Assembly: GCA_041821315.1 (NCBI GenBank)
Contig: JBGUEO010000008.1
Span: forward strand, 1 to 64,000
Direction: 5' to 3'
Source: DIGJ01 sp041821315
GTDB taxonomy: Bacteria; Bacillota; Clostridia; Lachnospirales; Lachnospiraceae
DNA length: 64,000 nt
Position numbers and translations under genes: made by a program. The first letter of the stretch is position 1; each line of letters starts with the position of its first letter. Below the pieces are notes generated by a model. It did no database searches, was not told where the DNA came from, and saw nothing but the letters and a program-made list of their open reading frames with translations. Below, piece after piece: positions 8,641 through 18,051 of the stretch.

Positions 8641-11600
8641 TTAGTGTCCATATGATGTCCGCACTTTCTGCCTAAAATACTCATCAGCCATTTTTTTAAA
8701 ACTTTCTTTATCCATTCCAAGAGCCTTATTTATTACTTTTTCATCCGCATTCCCCTGTATAATAATATTGGGAGAATACGAAATGTTGTAACCATTGCTT
8801 TGATAGTTACTTTCTTTACCCGAATATGCAGAATACCCACCAGAAATATTACTACCTGTCTGTTCTTGCAAAACTCCAAGAGCTCTTCCTGCCATTTCCC
8901 AGATTGTGATCGCTTCTTTTGATCCATCAAGTGGTACTGCTGCCTCTGGTCCATCCTCCGCAAACCATGCAATATGTGGTTGTGTAAAAATACCACCTTC
9001 TGCATGTCCAGGAAGGCCTGTTCCATTCGCATAAGCAGCCCAACCATTTTTCTTTTCTGTAACTGTTTCTTTCAAATTTATGGGAACATCTACAGTGAAT
9101 CCAATACCAAATGTAGCATCAAGAGACATCTGCGTGTAATTATGCATGGATGATACCTTATCTGATATTTTATATTTGTTTTCTTCTATTCCATCAGAAA
9201 AAGATTCTGGTATGTCACCGCCATGCTTTCTGTATTCTTGCAATACACTAATAAACTCCGAATTATTTGTTGCCTCTTCTCCTAAAAGTTTAAATATAGA
9301 ATCAGGATCACCAGATAAAGCTCCAATCAGATCGGCATCATTCAATCCTTCACTCACTCCCTCAGGAACCTGCATACCTGCTTCAACATACTGCTTTTTC
9401 ATTTCTTCTAATTGTTCAGCTCTCGGTTTCAGTAATTCAAAAAGTTTATTTAATCCTTGTTTTGTTTCACTATCCATGCCATCATAGTCAGCAATTCCTG
9501 TTGCTACAGTGTCCCAAAGAACAGATGCATCGATTCCATCCAATCCACTGTTCAAATAGTTGTTTATTATATCCGAATATTCATTTAAACTATCATTTAG
9601 AGAAGGCTTCCCATTTTCAAAATCATCTACATACTGTTGCTGGATTAATGATGAAAGAAAATTTGTCCCTCTTGATTCTAAATCTGCTATATTATTTCGA
9701 TATCCACTTTGGTATTCATTAAAACCTTGATTATACTCATCTTCTGATAAAACACCCTCAGATTTCATCTCATTCAGATTAGCCAGATTGTAAGTTAAAG
9801 CTTCTTTATATCCTTCTTTTGTTTCACCTATCTGCTCATCTATTTTCCCCATAAGATTTTTAAGAGAATCAACCGTAAGATCTCCACCAAATTCCATTCC
9901 AAGAACAGATAGTTTTGCATCAAACTCACTGGAAGAATACATCTCCGTTAAGTTTGCAATCTTACTTTGCAATTCTGCAAGTTCTTTCTTTTCATCGAAA
10001 TCAAGGAACCCATCTTCAAAAGCTTTTGTAGTTGCTTTGCTCAGCTGATTTCCAAGACCAGTCAGTGAAGAAAGACTATCTTGATAAAACTGATTTATTT
10101 TTGTCTTAAGGCTTTGCCCTTCTGGACTGTCACCAAGTAATAAATCAAGGTTTAAATTTACTGTGTATTGCTCCTGTTCCAATAAATCTTGTGTATTATT
10201 AATAAAGGTGTGAACGGATTGGATATATTCTTGGTTTTCATCAGAAGATAACTCCATTCCGACTTCAACTTTCCAGTTCAATTTATTCAAGGATTCTACT
10301 GCATCATCGATAGTATCCTGTATTCCATCTAACTTATCAAAAGACTGCATGCTTACTTGCAGTTTTTCCAATCTTTTTGAACCAAGTATTTGTTTTGCAA
10401 CTTCATCCAAATCTTCCAGTGAAAGTGATATATCTCCAAAATGTTCATTTAGATTCTCTTCAACCATAATTTTGTTGGTCGTTTGAAACGCAATTGCTAA
10501 CGCCGATACCCCCACTGCTACTCCTGCTATAGCAAGCCCCCACGGATTTGTTATAACACCAGACAGATATTTCAGTGGACCACCCGCTTCACTTGCTGCC
10601 TTGGCAATACTGGATATTTTTCCTGCAATATTATAAGTTTCTGTGGCAACACCTATACCAATCAATGACTTTCCTATTATATCTGGGTTTTCAACTAAGA
10701 ATTTCGCAATCGGAATAAATGGCTCCGCAAAGTCTTTGATACCTTTTGTTATATCCTTTATTCCATACACCGCATTTGGAAGAAATTTTTCCAAAGATTC
10801 TGACATATCTTCAATTGCATCCCCGATTTCAGGTGCATTATCGGATACCAATCCACGAATAGAATCAAAAATCTGACCTTTAACCTCGGTAAACTCATTT
10901 GCCAATGGAAGTAAGGAATCTCCAATTTCCATCTGCATTGCTTTATACTTGTTTTCTGTAAGCGTGTCCAAATTTTCAGATGTTGAAGATGCAATAAGAT
11001 ATTCTTGTTGCATACTGTTTGCATAAAGGGCAGAATCTCCAACTTTATTCAATTGCTCTTTTAGATTGTCAAGGTTGGATACCATCGGTGCTATAGATGA
11101 AATCGACTCTTTTCCGAACAGATTTTTAAGAACAGATGTCTGTTCTTCTTTGCTTAATGCATTAATTCGTTCTAACACATCAATGATAGTCCCCTTCGAA
11201 TCAGTCTGCATGGACTTTGCAACATTTTCAGCCGATAGTCCAAGTTCATCAAATGCCGTTTTCTGCTTTTTAGTTGCACTCTCCCCCATTACAAGACCAA
11301 GGGAAAAGTTTTTAATCCCAGTTGCGGCCACAGCGGAATCTACTTTTGTCATAGACGCTGCCATTGCAGCAACACTGGAAGTAGATACACCCGCAGTCTT
11401 AGCAAGTGATCCGACTATTGTTACTACCTCTGATAATTTGATTGCATCCTCAGATGAAGTATTGCCAAGATAATTAATCTGATCAGCAAGCTCTACCACT
11501 TGACTTTGATCCATATTAAGGGCAGTCCTCCAAGCTGCCATCCATTCACCTGCTTGATCTGCAGTAGAATCGAATGCAATACCCATCTGGACTGCATCTT

Positions 11601-12009
11601 CTGTAAATTCTTCTAACTCTTTTTTCGGAATATTGGATTGCCCTGCTGCCTCCATGATTGCTGAAATACCATCCGCAACCATTGGCATATCCGTACTCAT
11701 TTCCACAATGGAGTCTTTCATGGCATAATAAGAATCCGTAAGCTCTCCATTGCTTCCTTTCAATCCATCAACTACTTTTGAAACACCCGCCATTGATGTT
11801 TCCATCTTTTTTGATTCGACTAGAGTTTCATTTATAAAATCGCCAACCTGAATGGATGCAAAAGCAGCCGTCGCTATTGCTGCGACTTTTTTTGCCGTGC
11901 TCCCAAAATCATCCATTCTATTATTTATTTCTTTTACACTTTTGTTTAATGACTTATCTACGCGCCCACCGATTATGACATCAAATTCACGTTCCGTTCT
12001 TTTTGCCAC
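8641..12009 (-). CDS. Phage tail tape measure protein (TP901 family)
   Basis: The 1122-residue protein sets tail length and is ejected ahead of the DNA. The N-terminal TP901 core (residues ~70-320) includes M-S-T-DMPMVADGISAIMEAAGQSN and A-DQAGEWMAAWRTALNMDQSQV. A hydrophobic stretch near residues 480-510 (ITNPWGLAIAGVAVGVSALA) is followed by a long helical coiled-coil region. The C-terminus has A-E-G-GIFTQPHIAWFAEDGPEAAVPL, typical of the family. The start is GTG 12009 behind AAGGAGG. The 5' end overlaps the predicted frameshifted E' reading frame by 23 nt. Confidence 0.95.
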   Translation of the reverse strand: MAKRTEREFDVIIGGRVDKSLNKSVKEINNRMDDFGSTAKKVAAIATAAFASIQVGDFINETLVESKKMETSMAGVSKVVDGLKGSNGELTDSYYAMKDSIVEMSTDMPMVADGISAIMEAAGQSNIPKKELEEFTEDAVQMGIAFDSTADQAGEWMAAWRTALNMDQSQVVELADQINYLGNTSSEDAIKLSEVVTIVGSLAKTAGVSTSSVAAMAASMTKVDSAVAATGIKNFSLGLVMGESATKKQKTAFDELGLSAENVAKSMQTDSKGTIIDVLERINALSKEEQTSVLKNLFGKESISSIAPMVSNLDNLKEQLNKVGDSALYANSMQQEYLIASSTSENLDTLTENKYKAMQMEIGDSLLPLANEFTEVKGQIFDSIRGLVSDNAPEIGDAIEDMSESLEKFLPNAVYGIKDITKGIKDFAEPFIPIAKFLVENPDIIGKSLIGIGVATETYNIAGKISSIAKAASEAGGPLKYLSGVITNPWGLAIAGVAVGVSALAIAFQTTNKIMVEENLNEHFGDISLSLEDLDEVAKQILGSKRLEKLQVSMQSFDKLDGIQDTIDDAVESLNKLNWKVEVGMELSSDENQEYIQSVHTFINNTQDLLEQEQYTVNLNLDLLLGDSPEGQSLKTKINQFYQDSLSSLTGLGNQLSKATTKAFEDGFLDFDEKKELAELQSKIANLTEMYSSSEFDAKLSVLGMEFGGDLTVDSLKNLMGKIDEQIGETKEGYKEALTYNLANLNEMKSEGVLSEDEYNQGFNEYQSGYRNNIADLESRGTNFLSSLIQQQYVDDFENGKPSLNDSLNEYSDIINNYLNSGLDGIDASVLWDTVATGIADYDGMDSETKQGLNKLFELLKPRAEQLEEMKKQYVEAGMQVPEGVSEGLNDADLIGALSGDPDSIFKLLGEEATNNSEFISVLQEYRKHGGDIPESFSDGIEENKYKISDKVSSMHNYTQMSLDATFGIGFTVDVPINLKETVTEKKNGWAAYANGTGLPGHAEGGIFTQPHIAWFAEDGPEAAVPLDGSKEAITIWEMAGRALGVLQEQTGSNISGGYSAYSGKESNYQSNGYNISYSPNIIIQGNADEKVINKALGMDKESFKKMADEYFRQKVRTSYGH

Positions 12010-12486
12010 TCTTGCATACCTCCTTCAAGATTTCATTCAGTTCCAGAATTGGCATTTTGGTAAAATATTCAAAACTGGTATTAAGACGCATAGAAAGACG
12101 GACACACAATTTTCTTACTGTGTGTCCGCTATCATATTGCATCCCTATCTGTAAAAAAAACGGTATACCATGTTTTTAATCCGATTTGCGTCCTTAGCAG
12201 GAAATTTAATAAAAAACTCGTTTGGAAGCTGAGCAACCATAGCTGTAATTATCACTCCATATAGTACGGTTGTCTCTGGGCTAACAGAGGTCCCACCCAT
12301 ACGCTGATATATCTTTTCTGCATTGATAAGATCGTCTGCACTCAAATCTTCCAGTCCAGACAAATCAAGTTCCTTATACGTATTTCCTTCAAATATAAAT
12401 GGCTTACTAAGCGGCAATACCCATCTCTTTTTTTCTATGGCTTTCTTTTCTTCTTTTTCCTGTGCCATCAATTCGTTATCTTCCAT
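11987..12486 (-). CDS. Tail assembly chaperone, predicted -1 frameshift product (gpE-E'-like)
   Basis: At 12153-12160 the coding strand reads CCG followed by T8 and AC. In the zero frame the codons are CGT TTT TTT TAC, a T-TTT-TTT slippery heptamer. A -1 slip opens a frame of about 54 codons (LQIGMQYDSG... SFEYFTKMPILELNEILKEV...) ending at TGA 11987, giving about 166 residues. The S-F-E-Y-F-x-K-M-P-I-L-EL segment resembles known E' extensions. Conserved slippage here sets the ratio of chaperone forms in lambda (G/GT) and P2 (E/E'). Efficiency is unknown. Confidence 0.8.
12145..12486 (-). CDS. Tail assembly chaperone, zero-frame product (gpE-like)
   Basis: The 113-residue protein has the tail-chaperone layout of P2 gpE and related TAC proteins: charged N-terminus, L-S-K-PFIFEGNTYKELDLSGLEDL-S-A-D-D-L, then a helical part ending M-V-Y-R-F-F-Y-R. 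It lies between the tail tube gene and the tape measure gene, where such chaperones always lie. ATG 12486 overlaps the tube stop by one base. The reading frame ends just after a run of eight T residues, which is a slippery site for the longer product. Confidence 0.85.
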   Translation of the reverse strand: MEDNELMAQEKEEKKAIEKKRWVLPLSKPFIFEGNTYKELDLSGLEDLSADDLINAEKIYQRMGGTSVSPETTVLYGVIITAMVAQLPNEFFIKFPAKDANRIKNMVYRFFYR

Positions 12487-13001
12487 CAGATCTGTGCCCT
12501 CACTTCCTTAAATACATCTTCACCGTCTAAAATATATACACTGTTGAATTTATCCAGCTCAAGGCACACCACATTATTAATAATAATTTTGATATATGCA
12601 ATTTCCTTCGTAACACTGGCACTCATTGCCTTGCCTTTTTCAATACTACCCGGCTCAAATGTTGTCGTAGCACCTCGAACTGTAATGTTCATTGGCACCT
12701 TTTCCACTTTGCTTGTCTCAACATTTTTTGCCTGAATGGATGCCCTCAGTATAATATCCTCCTCGCTTTTTACAAGCTTGAAATATTCCTGCTCATCAAT
12801 TTGTGCAAACGGTATTTTTATTTTCTGAGATCCAAAATGTCCGATTGTAGGTGCTTCATATTCACCTGCAACCCCGGCCGGACTCACCGTATTCGTCATA
12901 TATTCAAAAGATGGAAGTTCAACGGCTCCTGTAACACCGGTCTGGCGGTTATTTCCATTGTACACATTAAACAGGTTTACTGTTTCTGGAATTCTATACA
13001 T
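12486..13001 (-). CDS. Major tail tube protein (P2 FII-like)
   Basis: The 171-residue protein matches the P2 FII family: MYRIPETVNLFNVY-x-NG at the N-terminus, V-ELPSFEYMT-x-T-V-S-PAGVAGEYE, G-H-F-G-S-Q-K-I, and a C-terminal segment L-E-L-DKFNSVYILDGEDVFKEVRAQI. It polymerises into the inner tube of a contractile tail. It follows the sheath gene by one base and is coupled to the chaperone gene downstream. Confidence 0.93.
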   Translation of the reverse strand: MYRIPETVNLFNVYNGNNRQTGVTGAVELPSFEYMTNTVSPAGVAGEYEAPTIGHFGSQKIKIPFAQIDEQEYFKLVKSEEDIILRASIQAKNVETSKVEKVPMNITVRGATTTFEPGSIEKGKAMSASVTKEIAYIKIIINNVVCLELDKFNSVYILDGEDVFKEVRAQI

Positions 13002-13002
13002 C

Positions 13003-14457
13003 TTATTCTCCTCCTAATGCTTGGATATTTAATGTGGGATCAAATGAAGTTTCTGTCTCAAATGCTTTTGCAGGGGTAAATGGTGATAATATCTTTGTAA
13101 AAATAATTTTTCCCTCCATGATTTGCTCCACTGGGTTATCATCTGCATTATATGATATGCTTCCACCAGCAATCAGCCCTTGCGTCGCTAATGCTGCAAG
13201 TTCCTTATTTTCCCCATTTACGACTGTCTCAATTAAACGGTAGTTTGTAGGGTCATCCACATTGGCAAAGAAATTCAGTTTGAATGCTACATCACGATGA
13301 TTGAAAACGCGACGGCTTACAATATACCGGTCTTTTACATCGGTATTTCCTGGATAGCATCCCATCTCATTTCCCCAACTCCTCCAACCGTTCATACTAA
13401 GAACCGTCATAATCCCATGAGAGTTGATGATATTTGCAGTTTCAATATCATAATCAATCTCTTCCCCACCTTGCTTACACATACCGGTGATAGGAATTGA
13501 TTTATTAGAAGGTGAAGCATACGGTCCACTATAGGTATTGTCTGTGGAAGCCAATGCACAATCAATCATTGCAGAAAGGAAGATTTCATATCCCTCTGAC
13601 ACTTTAACTTTTGGATAGCATACCATGTTAAATTCATCATCATACCCATTGCCAATTTTATACTGCAATAGGCTTTCTACGGATGTAACCGCTGTTGTAT
13701 CAATGTCAGTGATTGCAATCGCATTGAATAATCCGTTAATTAATTTTGCTTTTGCAATTAAAACTGCTGCAATAACCGGCTTCTGCGACCAGCCTGGCGC
13801 AAGCAGGTGCCTTGGTACATAGCTTGTCTTTCCTAATACCTGACTTACACAAGAAATACCTGTTGTTTTCCCAGTAGTTACGTCTTTACCTCCAATAATG
13901 TCTAAATCAGTAACCTTTGATGGATCAATTTTTGTATAGGCTATTTTGACAGTTGTACCCGATATTGAACTATCCGAAGGAATTGAAATCTTTACCGTCG
14001 CCGCATCAGCAAAGCTAGTTATATAGTCTTCCTCTTCCGTATAAGTTGTTACCCCATCCTCCGACTTCACTACGATGGTATCAAGTAAAATACCTGTCAC
14101 ATCAATTGAAATAACTGCGCTTACAATATTGAAAGCCGTCTCGGCAACATCTTCCTTATGTACGGTTGGATCAAGCACATTAACAAATACTACCGGTTGG
14201 TAATTGTTCTTTTTAAACCTTGCGAAGATGCTTTGGCACAATGTATAGTTTGCAAAATCCGTACTATACCCAAGGCGAGATACAATTCCATCATATGACT
14301 TTGCTAGAATTGGCTTATTTGTTACATTGTATGGATCTGATGCTAAATTAACTGGTGCCGTACCAAAAATGACACCAATTGCACTATCTACTACCTCTGG
14401 GGTTGCAACTACAGTTGCTTTTTCTGTAGAAATTATCCCATGTTCATATATTGCCAT
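13003..14457 (-). CDS. Phage tail sheath protein (P2 FI-like)
   Basis: The 484-residue protein begins MAIYEHGIISTEKATVVATP and contains V-IFGTAPVNLA, APGWSQKP-V-I-A-A near the middle, W-K/R-S-WGNEMGCYPGNTDVKDRYIVSRR-V and a C-terminal I-F-T-K-I-LSPFTPAKAFETETSFD, all typical of contractile sheath subunits. Sheath presence shows the virion is a myovirus. Length fits the larger Gram-positive sheath group (P2 FI is nearer 396 aa). A strong GGAGGTAAATAAGA leads into ATG 14457. Confidence 0.95.
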   Translation of the reverse strand: MAIYEHGIISTEKATVVATPEVVDSAIGVIFGTAPVNLASDPYNVTNKPILAKSYDGIVSRLGYSTDFANYTLCQSIFARFKKNNYQPVVFVNVLDPTVHKEDVAETAFNIVSAVISIDVTGILLDTIVVKSEDGVTTYTEEEDYITSFADAATVKISIPSDSSISGTTVKIAYTKIDPSKVTDLDIIGGKDVTTGKTTGISCVSQVLGKTSYVPRHLLAPGWSQKPVIAAVLIAKAKLINGLFNAIAITDIDTTAVTSVESLLQYKIGNGYDDEFNMVCYPKVKVSEGYEIFLSAMIDCALASTDNTYSGPYASPSNKSIPITGMCKQGGEEIDYDIETANIINSHGIMTVLSMNGWRSWGNEMGCYPGNTDVKDRYIVSRRVFNHRDVAFKLNFFANVDDPTNYRLIETVVNGENKELAALATQGLIAGGSISYNADDNPVEQIMEGKIIFTKILSPFTPAKAFETETSFDPTLNIQALGGE

Positions 14458-14459
14458 TC

Positions 14460-14822
14460 TTATTTACCTCCGATTTCTAATACTTTTTGATAAGAAACAT
14501 ATTCTACCGTTCCTTTTGTTGCAATATTGCGTGTGATTTGAACCATTTTTTCAACCGGAACGATAAGTCTTTTTACGGCTTTATGGCTCTCTGATAATTT
14601 TTTCAAAGTTTCAGGAATTCCATTTGTAAACATCTCATTCCTTGAAACCGAATTTCTTATGGTAGGACCACAATAGACAAGTATTTCTTTTCTACCACTT
14701 ATCACAACGGATTCTGTTAATGTATCCGTTGATACTGTAGAAGATGTTCCTTTTACATCCTTCTGCATGTTTGTTTCTTCTACTGTTATTTCCTCTCCAA
14801 CAGTCTCTTTCACTTTTTTCAA
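14460..14822 (-). CDS. Phage protein of unknown function upstream of sheath (120 aa)
   Basis: The 120-residue protein has a charged, Thr/Ser-rich first third (probably disordered) and a more structured second half with I-L-V-YCGPTIRNSVSRNEMFTNGIPETLK. It overlaps the preceding tail-completion gene by 4 nt (ATGA) and ends 2 nt before the sheath ATG. Genes here in related phages are small structural or tail completion proteins; the exact family is not recognised. Confidence 0.7.
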   Translation of the reverse strand: MKKVKETVGEEITVEETNMQKDVKGTSSTVSTDTLTESVVISGRKEILVYCGPTIRNSVSRNEMFTNGIPETLKKLSESHKAVKRLIVPVEKMVQITRNIATKGTVEYVSYQKVLEIGGK

Positions 14823-15289
14823 ATAAATTCATCCTCCTCTTGCTCCATTTTTTCTAATTTCCAGTTTGTAAATAACACTCCATAGTAATATGGAAATGTT
14901 TCATTTTCTGTCTGTAACTTAATGTTTATAGGATATATGATCTTATACCTATCTTGTATAAAACGCTTTTGAACGAAGTGCTGATAAATTTTATTTGAAA
15001 TATTAAGCACATCTCTGTGCCCCTGGCATTCTGCATCGTCGTCATAAGTTCCAATCAGAAAATATATTTTTACATTGAAATCAGATTCTATATCTACAAT
15101 ATTTTCTTCATCCAGGCAAACCAACACATAAGGAAACGGCTCCTTTTCTTCCTTCGTTCTTTTCTTTGGAAGTTCCTGGGCATATACATTTACCACGGAA
15201 TATTCTTTTTTCTTATTCCAAGAATGGTATCCACTGAGCACAGATTTTACTTCCTCAACCAGCGCATCTTGTAAATAAATATCAAGCAA
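14819..15289 (-). CDS. Tail terminator/completion-like protein (156 aa)
   Basis: The 156-residue protein begins MLDIYLQDALVEEVKSVL and has K-EPFPYVLVCLDEENIVD, V-K-I-YFLIGTYDDD, GHRDVLNISNKIYQHF and F-PYYYGVLFTNWKL. This alternating pattern (date of polymer-end capping proteins such as Mu gp37 or Gram-positive tail terminators) fits a tail completion role between the minor tail protein Z and the sheath. The assignment rests on position and strand pattern, so it is moderate. Confidence 0.65.
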   Translation of the reverse strand: MLDIYLQDALVEEVKSVLSGYHSWNKKKEYSVVNVYAQELPKKRTKEEKEPFPYVLVCLDEENIVDIESDFNVKIYFLIGTYDDDAECQGHRDVLNISNKIYQHFVQKRFIQDRYKIIYPINIKLQTENETFPYYYGVLFTNWKLEKMEQEEDEFI

Positions 15290-15898
15290 TTAACTCCCCC
15301 CTTCCAATATACGATTGATTTCATGTTGGATACGTTTTGCAAGCATTTCATTTGCTTTTTGCTCAATATCAGCAATTACTTCCTCTCTCTTTATCATCTG
15401 AGGAATGGACGGTCCATAGAGCTGCTTGATCTTTGTTCCGTTCAAAACACGAGCAAATACACCGATATGCCCCGTTTCCATTTTCTGCACAAATGGTTTT
15501 ATCGTTCCAATCAGTGGTTTTAGTTGACTACCCTTTTCTGTGGCAGCTTTATATACTTTCGGAGATGGGCGTTTTTTCTTTTCCTTGCCGATGTATCGAA
15601 CTGGATGATTGGGAGATACTCTAAAATCAATCAAATCAACAACAAAACCTTTCGACTTTACTTTCGCCGAAAGGTTTGAGTTTGTTGCTTTTTTTATTGA
15701 GATACTTTCATTCACTTGCTTTTGTTTCACCCTGTACTTTTTAGTTGCACCTTTTGCCATATTCGTTTTTGCATTTGTAGCTGTTCTATTAATAGCATTT
15801 TTTAAAATTACAGGTGCCTTTTTTTTCATAGTTCCAAGTGTTTCCATGATTTTTACAAAATCACTTTCATCTACCTCGATTTGTACCTTATCACTCAA
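15290..15898 (-). CDS. Prophage minor tail protein Z-like (GPZ)
   Basis: The 202-residue basic protein contains PVILKNAINRTATNAKTNMAKG-x-x-K-K-Y-x-V-KQKQVNESI, characteristic of the lambda gpZ/minor tail protein Z family, and V-F-ARVLNGTKIKQLYGPSIPQM in the second half. It probably connects head completion and tail completion proteins. It starts with TTG 15898, overlapping the previous stop (TTGA), and a GGGGGCG stretch is upstream. Confidence 0.8.
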   Translation of the reverse strand: MSDKVQIEVDESDFVKIMETLGTMKKKAPVILKNAINRTATNAKTNMAKGATKKYRVKQKQVNESISIKKATNSNLSAKVKSKGFVVDLIDFRVSPNHPVRYIGKEKKKRPSPKVYKAATEKGSQLKPLIGTIKPFVQKMETGHIGVFARVLNGTKIKQLYGPSIPQMIKREEVIADIEQKANEMLAKRIQHEINRILEGGS

Positions 15899-16221
15899 CT
15901 TTCATTCGCCCCCAGTCCAATTTGATAGCAGACATCATCTGGAGCAATCCATTCGATCTGATATACTTCTTCATCCAGCATCAGTATTTGCCCTTTGAAC
16001 GGCTCAAAATCAAGGTCTTTTTTTAACACATGGATTATTTTTGCCTGTATATGAATACCATCCGTATAAAGACTTTGTCTTGTATTCTTATAATCTTCTT
16101 CTGTTTCTTCTTCGATTACCAACAATATACTCTGTCCGTTCAACGTGTGCTCACCTGCAAATTCATCTAGATTAAAAAATACAGTAGCAAAATCTATTTC
16201 AAGTTGCTCCTGAAACCTCAT
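15895..16221 (-). CDS. Head-tail joining protein, gpFII-like (108 aa)
   Basis: The 108-residue acidic protein (MRFQEQLEIDFATVFFNLDEF) has a strand pattern ending G-Q-I-LMLDEEVYQIEWIAPDDVCYQIGLG, similar in size and position to lambda FII-type head-tail connectors. It lies immediately after the putative FI-like gene and before the Z-like gene, as expected for a lambda-type head module. The family match is not certain from sequence alone. Confidence 0.65.
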   Translation of the reverse strand: MRFQEQLEIDFATVFFNLDEFAGEHTLNGQSILLVIEEETEEDYKNTRQSLYTDGIHIQAKIIHVLKKDLDFEPFKGQILMLDEEVYQIEWIAPDDVCYQIGLGANES

Positions 16222-16231
16222 AATCTCACTC

Positions 16232-16600
16232 CTATTCGTCTTCTGACTCTTCCATAAAATTCAATATATCTGATACCAAGGAATCTAACTTATCTCTTGC
16301 ATCCAAGCCTTCCAGTCCAATGGATTCCGCATATTCTACTAATTTCTGCTTTGTCATTTTCTTTAGTTCATCCTCCGTCATAAATGAATCTGTCTCTTTA
16401 ACATTAGCTCCGGGAAACAAATCATCTTTCAAGGATTTTTCATGATTCTTAGAAATTGTTGCTGTTTCAAATTTATTTTTCTCCGCCGCACGTTGTTTTA
16501 TAAGAATTTCTTCTTCTGCTTCGGACAACTCCGTAATTAATTCACCTGGCTTATAAATCTTTTTCTTTACTAAAATCCGCGTCTTAGCAATCACTGACAT
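16232..16600 (-). CDS. Head completion protein with C-terminal SAP/HeH-like domain (122 aa)
   Basis: The start is ATG 16600 behind GGGAGGTGCTATAGT. The 122-residue protein begins MSVIAKTRILVKKKIYKPGE and ends with MTEDELKKMTKQKLVEYAESIGLEGLD-x-R-D-K-L-D-x-L, a helix-extension-helix (SAP/Rho-N-like) DNA-binding domain common in head proteins next to the capsid gene (FI-like). It may recruit DNA or terminase during packaging. The ATG is 1 nt after the capsid stop. Confidence 0.75.
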   Translation of the reverse strand: MSVIAKTRILVKKKIYKPGELITELSEAEEEILIKQRAAEKNKFETATISKNHEKSLKDDLFPGANVKETDSFMTEDELKKMTKQKLVEYAESIGLEGLDARDKLDSLVSDILNFMEESEDE

Positions 16601-16601
16601 A

Positions 16602-17639
16602 CTATAGCACCTCCCCACCAATTGGATAAATAACAGCCCACGAAGCGACATCTTTAGGCATAGGAAGTGGTCTTGATGTCAATCTTGCTTTTTTAACTTC
16701 ATGCTCAACAAAAATCTTAGGTACTTGTTTTGCCTCATAAGAATGTAGCTTTTCATCTTTCTCATACTGAGATATCAGACCGTATTCCACACTTCCAATT
16801 CCTTTTGAGTTTGCCATAAGACATACATTTGCAGGAACAATTCCTTTGTCATTACCATCATCATCAATGAAATATTCATCATAAGAATAAATATCCATAT
16901 CAAGCTCTGAAATTCGTCCATAAAACGTCATTGCTGGATCAATCACACGTGGTTCAATAATGATATTTTTCATATTAAGCTTATTCAGAGCTTCTTTAAT
17001 GAATGGATTGTCCAGAAATTCGTCTATTACATCAGAGCCAAAGATAAGCATGTCTGGAGCAATTCCACTTTCTTTGATTACTTCGCGTCTCTCGCTTTTC
17101 AAAATTGGAATTGGATTTGCTGTATCCAAACTCCAATATTCCGTAGATGGAATCACTAAAATGTTATCAAATCCATAGTCAACTTGAAAATCTACTCCAA
17201 GTTCTTCATCAACTACATCAAGCTTTCCTGTAAATAAAACACTACGTGACATCCATTCAACTCTTCTTTGAATGGATGCATCCAGATCCGTCATATCTTC
17301 TGCAAGCAATTCATCTTCACGTTCGGATGGTGTTTTTGTGCTATAAATGTTTTCCCCAAATCCTCGCTTAGCTACATCGTCGATTGACATTTCTCTTTCT
17401 GGAGCAATCCGTGGTGTTGTGAATTCTTTCGTCTGGAAACCATTTCTTGTAATAACTTTTCCACCTATCCTTGGCGAAACGAAAGGTGCCATAATTCTTT
17501 TCCCTTTTTTTACATCGAATTCAACTTTCTCCGCTACATGCGTTCTTTCAATCGGGAAAAATGTCCGAGTTAAAAAACTTCTTACTGGTGGTGTAAGTTC
17601 AATTCCCTCAATCATTTCAATTGTCGTATAATCTGCCAT
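16602..17639 (-). CDS. Major capsid protein E (lambda gpE family)
   Basis: The 345-residue protein has the Phage_cap_E signatures: F-L-TRTFFPIERTHVAEKVEFDVKKG, R-M/A-PFVSPRIGGKVITRNGFQTK, PRIAPEREMSIDDV, and R-R-V-E-W-M-S-R-S-VLFTGK. It polymerises as the HK97-fold shell. Upstream lie the decoration protein and the protease/scaffold gene, the lambda C-D-E order. A TAGGAGGATAGGAAA site precedes ATG 17639. Confidence 0.95.
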   Translation of the reverse strand: MADYTTIEMIEGIELTPPVRSFLTRTFFPIERTHVAEKVEFDVKKGKRIMAPFVSPRIGGKVITRNGFQTKEFTTPRIAPEREMSIDDVAKRGFGENIYSTKTPSEREDELLAEDMTDLDASIQRRVEWMSRSVLFTGKLDVVDEELGVDFQVDYGFDNILVIPSTEYWSLDTANPIPILKSERREVIKESGIAPDMLIFGSDVIDEFLDNPFIKEALNKLNMKNIIIEPRVIDPAMTFYGRISELDMDIYSYDEYFIDDDGNDKGIVPANVCLMANSKGIGSVEYGLISQYEKDEKLHSYEAKQVPKIFVEHEVKKARLTSRPLPMPKDVASWAVIYPIGGEVL

Positions 17640-17654
17640 TTTCCTATCCTCCTA

Positions 17655-18032
17655 TTAATACGTTTGTACAGCCTTGGTAAAAATACCTAGTTTTTTCATA
17701 TCGTCTTTGTATGTATCTAGAGATGCTCCTTCTGCTAATACTAACGCATCTGGATTGAATAAACCGGTAATATACATAGTTGCAATATGGTCTTCGCCTA
17801 ATGTAGACGTATCCACATCATCCGTCATAATTCCAGACACTCCAACTGTCTCTTCTGAAACGGTAGACCCTGTTAAATATCCTTTTTCTGATACGATACC
17901 AATCAAAGTTCCTCTTTTTACCGTTCCTTGAGAATCAGCCAATGAAACTCCTTGTACAAGAAACGGGAACTCATTTCCTGCCAATAACTTATCTGGAATA
18001 AAACTCCCCGTTTTTTTAAATAAATCTGCCAT
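17655..18032 (-). CDS. Head decoration protein (lambda gpD-like)
   Basis: The 125-residue protein begins MADLFKKTGSFIPDKLLAGN-E-FP and contains V-KRGTLIGIVSEKGYL, then D-HIATMYITGLFNPDALVLAEG, the HDPD decoration-protein pattern. It stabilises the expanded capsid from outside. ATG 18032 is chosen because AAAGGAGGTAATTTTATC stands before it; the longer frame upstream only overlaps the protease gene. Confidence 0.88.
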   Translation of the reverse strand: MADLFKKTGSFIPDKLLAGNEFPFLVQGVSLADSQGTVKRGTLIGIVSEKGYLTGSTVSEETVGVSGIMTDDVDTSTLGEDHIATMYITGLFNPDALVLAEGASLDTYKDDMKKLGIFTKAVQTY

Positions 18033-18051
18033 GATAAAATTACCTCCTTTT

